A stretch of 64,000 nt of DNA from Promicromonospora soli (GTDB lineage: Bacteria > Actinomycetota > Actinomycetes > Actinomycetales > Cellulomonadaceae), in assembly GCF_014653785.1 (NCBI RefSeq), contig NZ_BNAS01000005.1:303368-367367 (forward strand), read 5' to 3'. The notes beneath the pieces were generated by a model. The model did no database searches and was not told the origin of the DNA. It saw nothing but the letters and a program-made list of their open reading frames with translations. The position numbers and the translations under genes were made by a program. Below, in pieces: positions 55,526 to 64,000 of this stretch. How positions within the stretch are numbered: position 1 is the first letter of the stretch; every line of letters starts with the position of its first letter.

Positions 55526-56953
55526 TCAGGAGAGCGCCCAGCGGGCGCCGTCGGCGGAGTCCTGGACCTCGATCCCGGCAGCCGCGAGGCGGTCCCGGAT
55601 CGCGTCGGAGGTAGCCCAGTCCTTCGCGGCACGCGCCTCCGCGCGAGCCTTCAGCTCAGCCGTGACGAGCTGGTCGAGCGCGGTCGCGTACCGGTCGTCG
55701 GTGGACGTCGACCACTGCGGGTCCGCGGGGTCGAGGCCCAGCACGTCCAGCATCCCACGCAGCGTCACCAGCTCGTCGCGCACCGCGGCGTCGTTCCCGG
55801 AGGCGAGGGCCGTGTTGCCGGCCCGCAGGTGCTCGTGCACGACGGCGAGCGCCTGCGGCACGTTCAGGTCGTCGTCCATCGCCACCGCGAAGGCCTCGGG
55901 TAGCTCCGCCTTGGCGACCTCCTCCGCCGGGACGTCGCCCACCCGCTCCGAAGCACGCGTGACGAAGCCCGACAGGCGCTCCCACGTGGTGCGCGCCTCG
56001 TCGAGGGTGTCGGGCGCCCACTCCAGCATGGACCGGTATTGCACGGCCGCGAGCGCGTAGCGCACCACGGGCGCAGGCGCCTGGCCCAGCAGCTCGCTGA
56101 CCAGCAGGCCGTTGCCCAGGGACTTCGACATCTTGACCCCGGCCTGGGTGACCCAGGCGACGTGCATCCAGCGCTGCGCGAACCCGTAGCCCGCGGCCCG
56201 CGACTGCGCCTGCTCGTTCTCGTGGTGCGGGAACCGCAGGTCGAGGCCGCCGCCGTGGATGTCGAACGTCTCGCCCAGGTAGCGGCGGGCCATCGCCGAG
56301 CACTCCAGGTGCCAGCCGGGCCGGCCGCGCCCGTACGGGGTGTCCCACGCCGCCGACTCCGGCTCCCCCGGCTTGGGGGCCTTCCACAGCGCGAAGTCGT
56401 GCGGGTTCTTCTTGGCCTCGCCGGCCGAACCCGCCGCCGCCTCCGTGCCCTCCTCGGGGCTGAGGTCCTCGACCTTCTGCCGGGTGAGCTCCCCGTAGGC
56501 AGGCCAGGAGTGGACGTCGAACCAGACGTTGCCCTCGCCCGTGCTGTAAGCGTGGCCGCCCTCGACCAGACGCTCCATGAGCGCGATCATCTCGGGCACG
56601 CTGCCGGTGGCGCGCGGCTCGTAGGTGGGCGGGATGACGCCGAGCGCGTCGTATGCCTGGGTGAAGACACGCTCGTACAGCGCGGCGTGCGCCCACCACT
56701 CGCGGCCCGCGGCCGCCGACTTGGCCAGCACCTTGTCGTCGATGTCCGTGACGTTCCGGATCAGGGTGACCTTCAGGCCCCGCCGGGTGAGCCAGCGGCG
56801 CAGCACGTCGAACGCGACCGCCGGACGCAGATGGCCTACGTGCGGAGCTGCCTGCACCGTGGCGCCACACAGGTAGATGCCGACCTCGCCCGGAGTAATG
56901 GGGGTGAAGTCGCGCACCTCGCGCGTGGCGGTGTCAAACAGGCGGATAGTCAC
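55526..56953 (-). CDS. cysS: Cysteinyl-tRNA synthetase
   Basis: A 475-residue class I synthetase with the zinc/HIGH region [34 protein letters not shown] and [10 protein letters not shown]-terminal anticodon-binding extension of about 150 residues marks it as CysS rather than the shorter mycothiol ligase MshC. It charges tRNA-Cys. GTG 56953 has TACCCT six bases upstream and no ribosome-binding site, so it looks leaderless and separately promoted from ltrA. Confidence 0.97.
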   Translation of the reverse strand: MTIRLFDTATREVRDFTPITPGEVGIYLCGATVQAAPHVGHLRPAVAFDVLRRWLTRRGLKVTLIRNVTDIDDKVLAKSAAAGREWWAHAALYERVFTQAYDALGVIPPTYEPRATGSVPEMIALMERLVEGGHAYSTGEGNVWFDVHSWPAYGELTRQKVEDLSPEEGTEAAAGSAGEAKKNPHDFALWKAPKPGEPESAAWDTPYGRGRPGWHLECSAMARRYLGETFDIHGGGLDLRFPHHENEQAQSRAAGYGFAQRWMHVAWVTQAGVKMSKSLGNGLLVSELLGQAPAPVVRYALAAVQYRSMLEWAPDTLDEARTTWERLSGFVTRASERVGDVPAEEVAKAELPEAFAVAMDDDLNVPQALAVVHEHLRAGNTALASGNDAAVRDELVTLRGMLDVLGLDPADPQWSTSTDDRYATALDQLVTAELKARAEARAAKDWATSDAIRDRLAAAGIEVQDSADGARWALS

Positions 56954-56959
56954 CTGTCA

Positions 56960-56965
56960 AGGGTA
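56960..56965 (-). promoter_or_regulatory. -10 box of a probable leaderless mRNA (cysS)
   Basis: On the minus strand TACCCT lies six bases before GTG 56953. Confidence 0.55.
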
Positions 56966-56972
56966 CCGGCGG

Positions 56973-58274
56973 TCAGGCACTCATTTCTTGCCCGGTGGCG
57001 CCGCCCTCGGCGGACTGGGGTCGCCCGTCCTCCTCGGCCAACAGGCGCGCCACGTGCTCGTGTCCCCGCACCTCGTAACCGACGATCGTGACGACCGGCG
57101 CGAGCATGACCAGGAGCAGCGACCACGCCATGTGGAAACCGGCGGCGGCGGTGGCGACGGCACCGGCGAGAACCACTACGGTGCCGGCGACGAGGAACAT
57201 GTGCAGCGTGTCGAAAGACCTGGTCAGGATCCAGAACTGGGTGTAGTCGGCCAGCACGAACACGAGCACCGGCACGGCAACGGCCAGTACCGTCCCCACG
57301 GCGCCGACATGGGAGTGCCCCTCCAGGTAGTACGCCGCCACGTGCAGGCCGGCGCCTACCCCGGCGAGGCCCGCGAAGACGAGGATGTTCCCGTAGCCCC
57401 AGGCCCACGACCGCTCCCGGTGCCGGTGCAGCATCTCGGCGTCGGGCGTGAGGTAGTACGTCCACCAGAGCCCGAACGTGAGGCCGGTGCCCGCGAGCGC
57501 CACGAGGGCGGCGTCGAGCGTCCAGCCGGACTCCTGCGTGACGGCGGACAGCGTCGCGACCGTGCCGATCACGCCCTCGCCGAGCGTGATGATGGCCAGC
57601 AGCCCGTACCGCTCGGCCATGTGGTGGGCGTGCCAGGGGGTGCTCTGCTGGCCGGGGCGGTCCGTGCGGAGGCGCTCGGAAAGGTAGGGGCCTGCCATCT
57701 CGGCGATACCCAGCAGCACGCCGCACACGAAGAAGACCGGCACGCTCACTGGCGCGATCGCCAGGACGACCCACCCGATCTGCGTGATGACGAGCGTCCA
57801 CACGTATCCCATGCAGGTCGCCCGGTACTCGGGCGCCTGCCGTGCCGCGCGCAGCCACTGCACGAGCATGGCCAGGCGCATCACGACGTACCCCGCGACC
57901 ATGACCTCGTTGTTGACCTGCTCGCCCTCGACCAACGACTCGAACATCTCGGGCAGGCCGAGCGCCAGCACCACGACGCCGATCATCTGGACCATCGTGG
58001 TGACGCGGTAGAACCAGTCGTCGGTGTCGAAGGCGGAGGCGAACCAGGAGAAGTTGATCCACGCCCAGCAGATGGCGTACATCGAGAACGCGAACCCGAG
58101 CACGCCGGCGGCCGCGTGTCCCTCGGCAACCAGGTGGGCGCCCTGCTCCGCGGCCACGCCGAACCCGACGACGAACGCCAGGTCGAACAGCAGCTCCAGC
58201 GGGGTCGCGCTGCGCGCCGGCTCGTGCGGGTCACGGCCCGTCATGGGCCGGATGCGGTGATGCGTACGGGGCAT
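56973..58274 (-). CDS. ltrA: Low temperature requirement protein A (LtrA) family membrane protein
   Basis: A 433-residue protein with about ten to twelve membrane helices. Family signs are TPLELLFDLAFVVGFG near the start, WAWINFSWFASAFDTDDWFYR, and AERYGLLAIITLGEGVIG in the middle. The molecular role of LtrA is unknown; in Listeria the gene is needed for growth in the cold. ATG 58274 is favoured with AAGGG close before it and TAGAAC seven bases upstream; ATG 58244 is in frame. It is encoded 34 bases after the aldolase gene and just before cysS, all leftward. Confidence 0.9.
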   Translation of the reverse strand: MPRTHHRIRPMTGRDPHEPARSATPLELLFDLAFVVGFGVAAEQGAHLVAEGHAAAGVLGFAFSMYAICWAWINFSWFASAFDTDDWFYRVTTMVQMIGVVVLALGLPEMFESLVEGEQVNNEVMVAGYVVMRLAMLVQWLRAARQAPEYRATCMGYVWTLVITQIGWVVLAIAPVSVPVFFVCGVLLGIAEMAGPYLSERLRTDRPGQQSTPWHAHHMAERYGLLAIITLGEGVIGTVATLSAVTQESGWTLDAALVALAGTGLTFGLWWTYYLTPDAEMLHRHRERSWAWGYGNILVFAGLAGVGAGLHVAAYYLEGHSHVGAVGTVLAVAVPVLVFVLADYTQFWILTRSFDTLHMFLVAGTVVVLAGAVATAAAGFHMAWSLLLVMLAPVVTIVGYEVRGHEHVARLLAEEDGRPQSAEGGATGQEMSA

Positions 58275-58308
58275 GGCCCTTGTTCTACCCGATGCCCCGC
58301 TCCAGCAC

Positions 58309-59526
58309 CTAGCCGAAGTTCTTGCTCTCACCCCGGTACGTCGGCACCGTCTCCACGATCTCGGCGCCGCGGACGAGGTGCACCTGGTCGAACCGCTCCA
58401 TCATCTCCCCCGCCTTCGCGTGCCGGAGCCAGACGCGGTCCCCCGTGTGCAGCGCGCCGTCGGGCGAGAGCCCGCGGGCCACGCGCAGCGGGGTCTGGAC
58501 CTCTCCCGCGCCCTCCGGGCCGCTCAGCGCGTATCCGGGCGTGAACAGGCGGGGCAGCCGCGCGGCCCCGGCCTTGCCCGACGCCGCGTACCCGCCCGCG
58601 AACGCCGTCACCCAGCCGGGGGCAGGCTCCCGCACGACGTCCAGCCCGAAGAACGCCGCGGGCCGTGCCTCGAAGGACCGGTAGCCGTCGAACAGACCGG
58701 GCACGTACAGGCCGGACCCGGACGTCACCTCGGTGACGCCCGGCGCGCCGCCGCTCACCTCGATCGACCCGGTGCCGCCCGCATTGACCAGCTCCATCTC
58801 CTGCCCGACGGCGTCCCGCACCGCCGCAATGATCCGTACCCGACGGCTGTTGACCTCCCGCATGGAGAGGCGCTTGACCAGCCGGACGGCGGGGCTCGTG
58901 TCCGGCAGGCCGGCCACCTGGGCCTCGTAGAACATCAGGCCGCGCACCGCCAGGCCCTTCGCCTGGGCCACCGTCGCGAGGGCGGCGACGTCGCCGGGCT
59001 CCCGCAGTGGCGAGCGCCGCGCCCCGAGGTGGGCAGTCAGCCGCCCGACGCCGACGCGCAGCGAGCAGTCCACGTCCAGGCAGACCCTGATCGGGCCGCC
59101 GCTCGGCGTGCCGGCGGGCCCGCCGACCAGCACTTCGGCGGCGGCGATCAGGCCGAGGTGGGCGACGTCGTCGACCATCAGGGTGATCTCGGCGCGGGCC
59201 GTGACGTCCGCGGCCAGGGCGGCCAGGGCCTCCCCGTCGACCGTCGGATAGCCGACCAGGACGTCGCGCACACCCTCGCTGACCAGCCAGAGCGCCTCAC
59301 GCAGGGAGTACGCCATGACCCCGGTGAACCCGTGCCCGAGCGCGCGCTCGACGAGGGAGCGGACCCGCACCGACTTCGACGCGACGCGGACGGGTACGCC
59401 GTCGGCCCGTTTGAGGAGGTCGAGCGCGTTGGTGTCGAACACGTCCAGGTCCACGACGGCGACGGGCGCGGGCAAGGCGGACGTGGCGACGGACAGCCGC
59501 GCGGCGGTGTCTGCTGCGGAGCTCAT
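58309..59526 (-). CDS. PLP-dependent amino acid deaminase/aldolase (alanine racemase-like fold)
   Basis: A 405-residue protein of the type III PLP family related to D-threonine aldolase/D-serine deaminase. The N-terminal barrel has VRVASKSVRV, where Lys52 in that segment is the likely PLP Schiff-base lysine, and a C-terminal domain holds HTGDRVWLRHAKAGEMMERF with His/Asp residues typical of a metal site. Substrate is unknown. ATG 59526 has TAGCGT six bases upstream, so it looks leaderless. It is divergent from the lactone oxidase gene, a pairing that suggests a shared pathway. Confidence 0.85.
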   Translation of the reverse strand: MSSAADTAARLSVATSALPAPVAVVDLDVFDTNALDLLKRADGVPVRVASKSVRVRSLVERALGHGFTGVMAYSLREALWLVSEGVRDVLVGYPTVDGEALAALAADVTARAEITLMVDDVAHLGLIAAAEVLVGGPAGTPSGGPIRVCLDVDCSLRVGVGRLTAHLGARRSPLREPGDVAALATVAQAKGLAVRGLMFYEAQVAGLPDTSPAVRLVKRLSMREVNSRRVRIIAAVRDAVGQEMELVNAGGTGSIEVSGGAPGVTEVTSGSGLYVPGLFDGYRSFEARPAAFFGLDVVREPAPGWVTAFAGGYAASGKAGAARLPRLFTPGYALSGPEGAGEVQTPLRVARGLSPDGALHTGDRVWLRHAKAGEMMERFDQVHLVRGAEIVETVPTYRGESKNFG

Positions 59527-59532
59527 GAGCGA

Positions 59533-59538
59533 ACGCTA
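59533..59538 (-). promoter_or_regulatory. -10 box of a probable leaderless mRNA (aldolase gene)
   Basis: On the minus strand TAGCGT lies six bases before ATG 59526. Confidence 0.5.
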
Positions 59539-59624
59539 CTCCCCTGGCCAGGCGCACGGCAGGGGCCCGGCTGACACGGCTGAGCCTCCGGTTCAGGCTC
59601 TGGTTCACCGACGCGGGCGCGTGG

Positions 59625-59630
59625 GATAGT
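59625..59630 (+). promoter_or_regulatory. -10 box of a probable leaderless mRNA (lactone oxidase gene)
   Basis: GATAGT lies six bases before GTG 59637. A dyad GAGCCT/AGGCTC (59582–59600) lies between the two divergent promoters. Confidence 0.5.
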
Positions 59631-59636
59631 GCTCCC

Positions 59637-60971
59637 GTGATCTGGACGAACTGGGCACGCAACGTCAGTGCCGCGCCCGTGCGGCAGGAGCAGCCGGCCT
59701 CCGAGGACGAGCTGTCCGACGCCGTGCGTCGCGCCGTGAAGGAGGGGCACACCGTCCGCGTGGTCGGTGGCGGGCACTCGTTCATGCCGGCGGCCGCCAC
59801 CGACGGTGTGCAGCTCAACCTCGATCACCTGAACGCCCTGCACCGCCTCGAGCGCGACGCGGACACGGGGCACGCTCTCGTCACCGTGGGCGCCGGCATG
59901 CGGCTGCACCAGCTCAACCAGGTCCTCGCCGAGCGCGGGCTCGCCATGCAGAACCTCGGTGACATCGACCAGCAGTCGATCGCCGGCGCCATCTCCACGG
60001 GTACCCACGGCACCGGCGCCCGGTTCGGCGGCCTCGCCACCCGGGTGCGGGCCCTGACGGTGATGGGCCCCGACGGCGAAGTCACCCGCGCCACCCCCAC
60101 CGAGCGGCACGACCTCTTCGAGGCCTCCCGGCTCGGCCTCGGCGCCACGGGCGTGCTCAGCACCGTGACCATCGAGGCGATCCCCGCCTTCGACCTGCAC
60201 GCCGTCGAGGAGCCCTGGCCGCTGGACCGCGTCCTCGAGGGGCTCGACGACCTCGTCGCGGACACCGACCACTTCGAGTTCTACTGGTTCCCCACCACGC
60301 GCCGCGCACTCACCCTGCGCAACACGCGCGTCGACGCCGGGACCAGTGCGGGGTCCGGCCTCGGGCATCGCGTGCGGAAGGTCGCCGGGGCGGCCCGCTC
60401 CTTCCTCGACGAGGAGGTGCTGTCGAACGGGCTGTTCGAGACCGTGAACCGGATCGCCACGGCGGTTCCCGCGGCCACGCCGACGCTCAACGCGGTATCG
60501 GCCCGCGCCCTGAGCGCCCGGCGGTACACGGCGCCGTCGCACGAGGTGTACTGCACGAACCGCCGCGTGCGGTTCCGCGAGATGGAGTACGCCGTGCCGC
60601 GCGCCGCCGTCGTCGAGGTGCTGAACGAGCTCGACGCCTGGCAGCGGTCGACGGGCGAGAACGTGCCGTTCCCGGTGGAGGTGCGCTTCGCGCCCGCCGA
60701 CGACGTGTGGCTCTCCACCGCGTACGGCCGCGAGACCGCGTACGTGGCCGTCCACCAGTACTGGCGCCTGCCGTACGCGCGCTACTTCGACGCCGCCGAG
60801 CAGATCTTCACGGCCGCGGGCGGGCGCCCTCACTGGGGCAAGATGCACAGCTGCGACGCCGACTACCTGGCCGGACAGTACCGCCGCTTCCCCGACTTCC
60901 GCCGGGTGCGCGACGCCGCCGACCCGGAGGGCGTGTTCGCGAACCCCTACACCCAGCGGGTCTTCGGCTGA
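59637..60971 (+). CDS. FAD-linked D-arabinono-1,4-lactone oxidase-like protein
   Basis: A 444-residue VAO-family flavoprotein. The FAD-binding half shows VRVVGGGHSFMPAAATDGV (split: GGGHSF, then MPAAATDG) and IDQQSIAGAISTGTHGTG. The C-terminal ALO domain shows HWGKMHSCDADYLAGQYRRF, including the HWxK motif typical of aldonolactone oxidases. Substrates are sugar lactones or alditols; the exact one is not predictable. GTG 59637 lacks a ribosome-binding site but has a -10 at leaderless spacing. Confidence 0.9.
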   Translation: MIWTNWARNVSAAPVRQEQPASEDELSDAVRRAVKEGHTVRVVGGGHSFMPAAATDGVQLNLDHLNALHRLERDADTGHALVTVGAGMRLHQLNQVLAERGLAMQNLGDIDQQSIAGAISTGTHGTGARFGGLATRVRALTVMGPDGEVTRATPTERHDLFEASRLGLGATGVLSTVTIEAIPAFDLHAVEEPWPLDRVLEGLDDLVADTDHFEFYWFPTTRRALTLRNTRVDAGTSAGSGLGHRVRKVAGAARSFLDEEVLSNGLFETVNRIATAVPAATPTLNAVSARALSARRYTAPSHEVYCTNRRVRFREMEYAVPRAAVVEVLNELDAWQRSTGENVPFPVEVRFAPADDVWLSTAYGRETAYVAVHQYWRLPYARYFDAAEQIFTAAGGRPHWGKMHSCDADYLAGQYRRFPDFRRVRDAADPEGVFANPYTQRVFG

Positions 60972-60976
60972 ACCGC

Positions 60977-61008
60977 AGGCTCAGCCGACATAGGCAGAGC
61001 CTGAGCCT
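60977..61008. terminator. Bidirectional terminator between lactone oxidase and tetR
   Basis: AGGCTCAG (60977–60984) pairs with CTGAGCCT (61001–61008) across a 16-base loop between convergent genes. Confidence 0.6.
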
Positions 61009-61016
61009 GAGAGCTC

Positions 61017-61616
61017 TTACGGCTCCATCTGGCCGAACACGGCGACGGCCAGGTCGGCGAACCCTTCGCGTGCGGCCTCGTCGTCCTGGTCGACCATCCA
61101 CGCGAGCTCGATGCCGTCGATGCGGAGCGCCGTCATCCGCGCCAGCGTGCCGATCTCGGTTCGGAACTTCACGCCGACGACGTCGGCCAGCCGCTGAAGG
61201 TACTCCCGGGTCATCGCGATGCTCTGCTTGAGGTGCGCCTGCGCGACCTCGCGCAGCACCGGCGTGCGGGCGCCCGAGACGGCGAACTCGAAGGTCAGCA
61301 GCCGCATGTGCTGGTGCTGCTTGAGGCCCACGAGCAGCGCGTCGACGGTCGCCCCGGCCAGGGCCTTCCGGTCCGGCCCGGCGTCGAGCGCGGACAGCAC
61401 CGGCTCCGACGCCCGCATGGCGATGCTGCGGCCCATGGCCCGCAGCATCGCGTCCTTGTCGTCGAAGCAGTAGTGCACGGTTCCCAGCGAGATCCCGGCC
61501 TCCTGAGCCACGCGGCGCACGGTGACCGACTCGACGCCCTCGCGCATCGCCACGCTCAGGCCGGCCTCGACGATCTCGGCCCGCCGCTCCTCGAGCGGCT
61601 TGCGCTTGTTGTTCAT
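61017..61616 (-). CDS. TetR-family regulator coupled to ispF
   Basis: A 199-residue TetR protein with HTH segment [20 protein letters not shown] and [14 protein letters not shown], and a BetI-like C-terminal region ([18 protein letters not shown]). Its ATG forms an ATGA overlap with the ispF stop, so it is translated with the isoprenoid genes. It converges with the lactone oxidase gene. Possible targets are the divergent aldolase/lactone oxidase pair nearby, but no matching operator was proved. Confidence 0.92.
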   Translation of the reverse strand: MNNKRKPLEERRAEIVEAGLSVAMREGVESVTVRRVAQEAGISLGTVHYCFDDKDAMLRAMGRSIAMRASEPVLSALDAGPDRKALAGATVDALLVGLKQHQHMRLLTFEFAVSGARTPVLREVAQAHLKQSIAMTREYLQRLADVVGVKFRTEIGTLARMTALRIDGIELAWMVDQDDEAAREGFADLAVAVFGQMEP

Positions 61617-62161
61617 TCCTCGCCCCTGCCGTCGGGCACGACGAGCGCGGTAGCGATCGCCGCGACGCCCTCGCCGCGACCGGTCAGGCCGAGCGCATCA
61701 GTAGTGGTTGCCGTCAGGGAGACGGGCGCGCCCGCAGCGGCGGAGAGAGCCGCCTGTGCCTCGTTGCGCCGCGTGCCGACCCGCGGTTGGTTTCCGATCA
61801 CCTGGACTGCCACATTACCGATGATGTACCCCGCAGCCCGGACGCGCCTCGCGGCTTCGGCGAGCAACGTGGTCCCGGACGCGCCGGCCCACTCGGGACG
61901 GCCCGTCCCGAAATGCGATCCGAGGTCGCCCAGGCCCGACGCCGAGAACAGCGCGTCGGCCGCAGCGTGGGCTGCAACGTCGGCGTCGGAGTGCCCGGCC
62001 AGGCCGCGTTCCCCGGGCCAGTGCAGGCCCCCGAGCCACATCTGACGGTCCGAACCGTCCGGCGCGAAAGCATGCACGTCGACCCCGATGCCGGTCCGCG
62101 GCAGGGGGTACGCGGCCGGCGCCGGACTGGCGGGGTCCGGCGTGCTGGACGGCTTGGTCAT
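61613..62161 (-). CDS. ispF: 2-C-methyl-D-erythritol 2,4-cyclodiphosphate synthase
   Basis: A 182-residue IspF. Metal ligands Asp28 and His30 are in GIGVDVHAF, the LAGHSDADV motif follows, and the substrate loop is [10 protein letters not shown]. It makes the cyclic diphosphate in the non-mevalonate isoprenoid pathway. ATG 62161 overlaps the ispD stop (ATGA) and has AGGAGA eight bases upstream. The N-terminal 20 residues are a Pro/Ala-rich extension. Confidence 0.97.
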   Translation of the reverse strand: MTKPSSTPDPASPAPAAYPLPRTGIGVDVHAFAPDGSDRQMWLGGLHWPGERGLAGHSDADVAAHAAADALFSASGLGDLGSHFGTGRPEWAGASGTTLLAEAARRVRAAGYIIGNVAVQVIGNQPRVGTRRNEAQAALSAAAGAPVSLTATTTDALGLTGRGEGVAAIATALVVPDGRGEE

Positions 62162-62874
62162 GCGTTGGTCTCCTGCAGCACGAGGGACGCGAGCCACAGG
62201 TCGCGTTCGGTGGTGATCTTGAAGGCGGCAGCGTCGCCGGCCACGATGTACACCGGTTCGCCGAGGGCCTCGACCAGGCCGGCGTCGTCGGTCGCGGCGA
62301 GATGCTCGGCCAGGGCCCGAGCCGCACCGGTGCGGTGGGCGCGAACGAGGAGGTCGCGGTCGAATCCCTGGGGCGTCTGCACGGCCCGCAGGATCGAGCG
62401 GTCGGGCGTGCCGGTGACGAGCTCGGCGTCGCCGTCGGGCCGCACCTGCTTGACTGTGTCAGTGACGGGCAGGCCGGGCACGACGGCGCCGTGGCCGTTG
62501 CGCACCGCACCCACGACCCGCCGGACGAGATCCGGCGGTACGAGGGGGCGTGCGGCGTCGTGCACCAGCACCACGTCGTCGCCGGGCCTGGCGAGCTCGA
62601 GACCAGCGCTGACGGACGCCTGCCGGGTGGGGCCACCGTCGGTCACCTCGACGGGGATCTGTACGCGCGGATCGTTGGCCAGAAGCTCGGTCATGATGCC
62701 GACAAGGCCGTCAGGCGCGGTCACTACGAGAGAATCGACAACGTCCGACGCCACCAGGCGCCGCGCGGCGTGCAGCACAAGTGGAAAGCCGTCCAGCTCC
62801 ACCAGAGCCTTGGGCAGGTCGCGCCCAAGTCGGGACCCCGACCCGGCGGCCGTCAGGATTGCAAGGGTCGTCAT
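62158..62874 (-). CDS. ispD: 2-C-methyl-D-erythritol 4-phosphate cytidylyltransferase
   Basis: A 238-residue IspD with CTP-binding [32 protein letters not shown] and [13 protein letters not shown]. It activates methylerythritol phosphate with CTP, the step before IspE. It lies after carD on the same strand and is coupled to ispF, as in mycobacteria. Confidence 0.97.
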   Translation of the reverse strand: MTTLAILTAAGSGSRLGRDLPKALVELDGFPLVLHAARRLVASDVVDSLVVTAPDGLVGIMTELLANDPRVQIPVEVTDGGPTRQASVSAGLELARPGDDVVLVHDAARPLVPPDLVRRVVGAVRNGHGAVVPGLPVTDTVKQVRPDGDAELVTGTPDRSILRAVQTPQGFDRDLLVRAHRTGAARALAEHLAATDDAGLVEALGEPVYIVAGDAAAFKITTERDLWLASLVLQETNA

Positions 62875-62977
62875 CTCGTCGGGGTCCCCACAGGATCATG
62901 ATTGAAGCGAAGGATCCCGTGGCGAGCGTCAGGTTCCTGACCAGTGCGTCAGAAGTGCAAGGGATCCTGTGGGTGAG

Positions 62978-63460
62978 TCAGGAAGCGAGGACCTCGTCGA
63001 GGATCGCTTCCGCCTTCTCCTCTTCGGTGTGCTCGGCCAGCGCGAGCTCGGACACGAGAATCTGGCGAGCCTTGGCGAGCATGCGCTTCTCACCTGCGGA
63101 AAGACCACGGTCGGCGTCGCGGCGGGACAGGTCGCGAACGACCTCGGCCACCTTGATGACATCGCCGGACGCAAGCTTCTCGAGGTTCGCCTTGTACCGG
63201 CGCGACCAGTTGGTGGGCTCTTCGGTGTACGGCGCACGAAGGACCTCGAACACGCGGTCGAGGCCCTCTTGGCCGACGACATCACGTACACCGACCAGGT
63301 CGACGTTTTCCGCCGGGACCTCGATGGTGAGGTCGCCCTGAGCAACCTTGAGCTTGAGGTACATCTTCTCTTCGCCGCGAATCTTGCGGACCTTGATCTC
63401 TTCGATCAGCGCCGCGCCATGGTGCGGGTAGACAACCGTCTCGCCTACTGTGAACGTCAT
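62978..63460 (-). CDS. carD: CarD-family RNA polymerase-binding transcription factor
   Basis: A 160-residue CarD. The N-terminal RNA polymerase-interaction Tudor-like domain has [18 protein letters not shown] and [16 protein letters not shown]. The C-terminal helical DNA-binding domain has [17 protein letters not shown] and ends in [18 protein letters not shown]. CarD stabilises open promoter complexes, especially at rRNA promoters, and is essential in mycobacteria. AAAGGGGA is upstream of ATG 63460. It is divergent from a lipoprotein gene. Confidence 0.97.
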   Translation of the reverse strand: MTFTVGETVVYPHHGAALIEEIKVRKIRGEEKMYLKLKVAQGDLTIEVPAENVDLVGVRDVVGQEGLDRVFEVLRAPYTEEPTNWSRRYKANLEKLASGDVIKVAEVVRDLSRRDADRGLSAGEKRMLAKARQILVSELALAEHTEEEKAEAILDEVLAS

Positions 63461-63764
63461 CTGCAGATGTCCCCTTTCCCTGAAACCAGGTTACCACGCC
63501 GTGATCTGGAGAACTTGCAGCCTTGGCGTTGCCTGAACCCAGTTCGCGACAGTGTTTGCGCAGGTCAGAGCGTTGCAAATGGCGCGCCACGCCGAACGCG
63601 CCGGCACTTCACGCACTATCGGATCGTTCCAGGGACGTGACCATTGCCACGCCCTGACCGGGCAATTCGCCTCCGGTGGCGATGCGCGGGCACACCCCCG
63701 GGACCACTAAGATGTGGCGGGGATCCGACCCCGCCCGAACCAGACGAACATCAGGGAGTTCACC
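63461..63764. other. 304-base divergent region between carD and lipoprotein genes
   Basis: No gene seen. It should hold both promoters. For the lipoprotein gene TAAGAT at 63707–63712 is a good -10 box. For carD, minus-strand TAACCT with an upstream TTGCAA is a possible promoter at long spacing. No riboswitch or RNA gene is recognised. Confidence 0.5.
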
Positions 63765-64000
63765 GTGTCCCGTCGCGCCACCGCCGCCCGAGGCGCCCGC
63801 ACCATCGCCGTCGCGGCGGTATCCGCTGCGGGGGCCCTCCTCCTGGCGGCCTGTGCCCCGACCACGACGACGCTGACCTACGATCCGTCCGACGGCGTCG
63901 GCGTCTCCGTCCTGGGCGACGAGAACAGGGACCTGCGCGGTATCAACCTCATGGTCGTCTCGGCCGCCGAGGGCGAGCCCGGCAACGTCCTGGGTGCGCT
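63765..64000 (+). CDS. Lipoprotein, LpqE-like by position (partial)
   Basis: Only the first 78 codons are in the window. GTG 63765 has AGGGAG six bases upstream. The N-terminus is a lipoprotein signal with lipobox LLAAC (Cys29). The segment GINLMVVSAAEGEPGNVLGAL after it suits the small mycobacterial-type envelope lipoproteins. In mycobacteria the gene divergent from carD is lpqE, so an LpqE-like protein is likely; this rests mainly on position. Confidence 0.75.
   Translation, partial: MSRRATAARGARTIAVAAVSAAGALLLAACAPTTTTLTYDPSDGVGVSVLGDENRDLRGINLMVVSAAEGEPGNVLGA

Noticed and set aside
55526..56953. Mycothiol ligase MshC instead of CysS
   Set aside because: The protein keeps the C-terminal anticodon-binding extension and is the length of CysS.

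Overview
The window is chromosomal DNA of a very GC-rich actinobacterium. Evidence is the third-position G/C bias, many GTG/TTG starts, leaderless promoters, an XPB helicase, a CarD–IspD–IspF block, a solo GroEL with CIRCE operators, WXG100 and LytR_C proteins, and a SARP regulator. The mix of families resembles Micrococcales of the Promicromonosporaceae/Cellulomonadaceae type; that placement is inference from gene content only. No phage, insertion sequence, CRISPR array or plasmid gene was seen.

Bases 1–3.95 kb hold a SARP/AfsR-type regulator (cut by the window edge) and a three-gene leftward operon of a lipoprotein and two duplicated secreted I36-like proteins. That operon is preceded by three 11-bp-phased heptamers and a -10 box, the layout expected of a SARP operator. 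Bases 4–20.8 kb are a complete-looking Wzx/Wzy-type exopolysaccharide or capsule locus: membrane acyltransferase, two pyruvyl-transferase-family enzymes, three glycosyltransferases, flippase, polymerase, chain-length regulator/BY-kinase, initiating sugar transferase, a sortase-type wall protein, a DUF4012 protein and a low-molecular-weight tyrosine phosphatase that probably opposes the BY-kinase.

Bases 20.8–32 kb hold housekeeping and stress genes: DUF2530 protein, a very large HSP90-like (sacsin-type) ATPase translationally coupled to a DUF3027 protein, a cold-shock protein, a TetR/epimerase divergent pair with two operators, and the XPB helicase with its partner. Bases 32–38.6 kb hold a TPM-domain membrane protein, a NYN nuclease-like protein, an OmpR-type two-component system, an HD protein and an orphan WXG100 protein. 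Bases 38.7–47.3 kb hold groEL, a FAD oxidoreductase, cspA, LytR_C and DUF3263 proteins, uracil-DNA glycosylase, an SGNH hydrolase, a secreted protein, tRNA-Thr and a DsbA-like thiol protein.

Bases 47.4–64 kb hold a membrane Ser/Thr kinase, a fused trehalose-phosphate synthase/phosphatase, a UgpC/MsmK-type ABC ATPase, a DUF4032 protein, and the rlmB–cysS / ispF–ispD–carD block known from actinobacteria. The block is split here by four extra genes (ltrA, a PLP deaminase/aldolase, a lactone oxidase and a TetR gene coupled to ispF). The last gene is the start of a lipoprotein divergent from carD.

The most noteworthy non-coding signals are the SARP-type operator with a leader hairpin, a 46-bp inverted repeat made of 16-bp units, a second 25-bp inverted repeat whose core also occurs inside a coding region, tandem CIRCE boxes at groEL, and at least nine genes whose -10 box lies 6–7 bases before the start codon (probable leaderless mRNAs).
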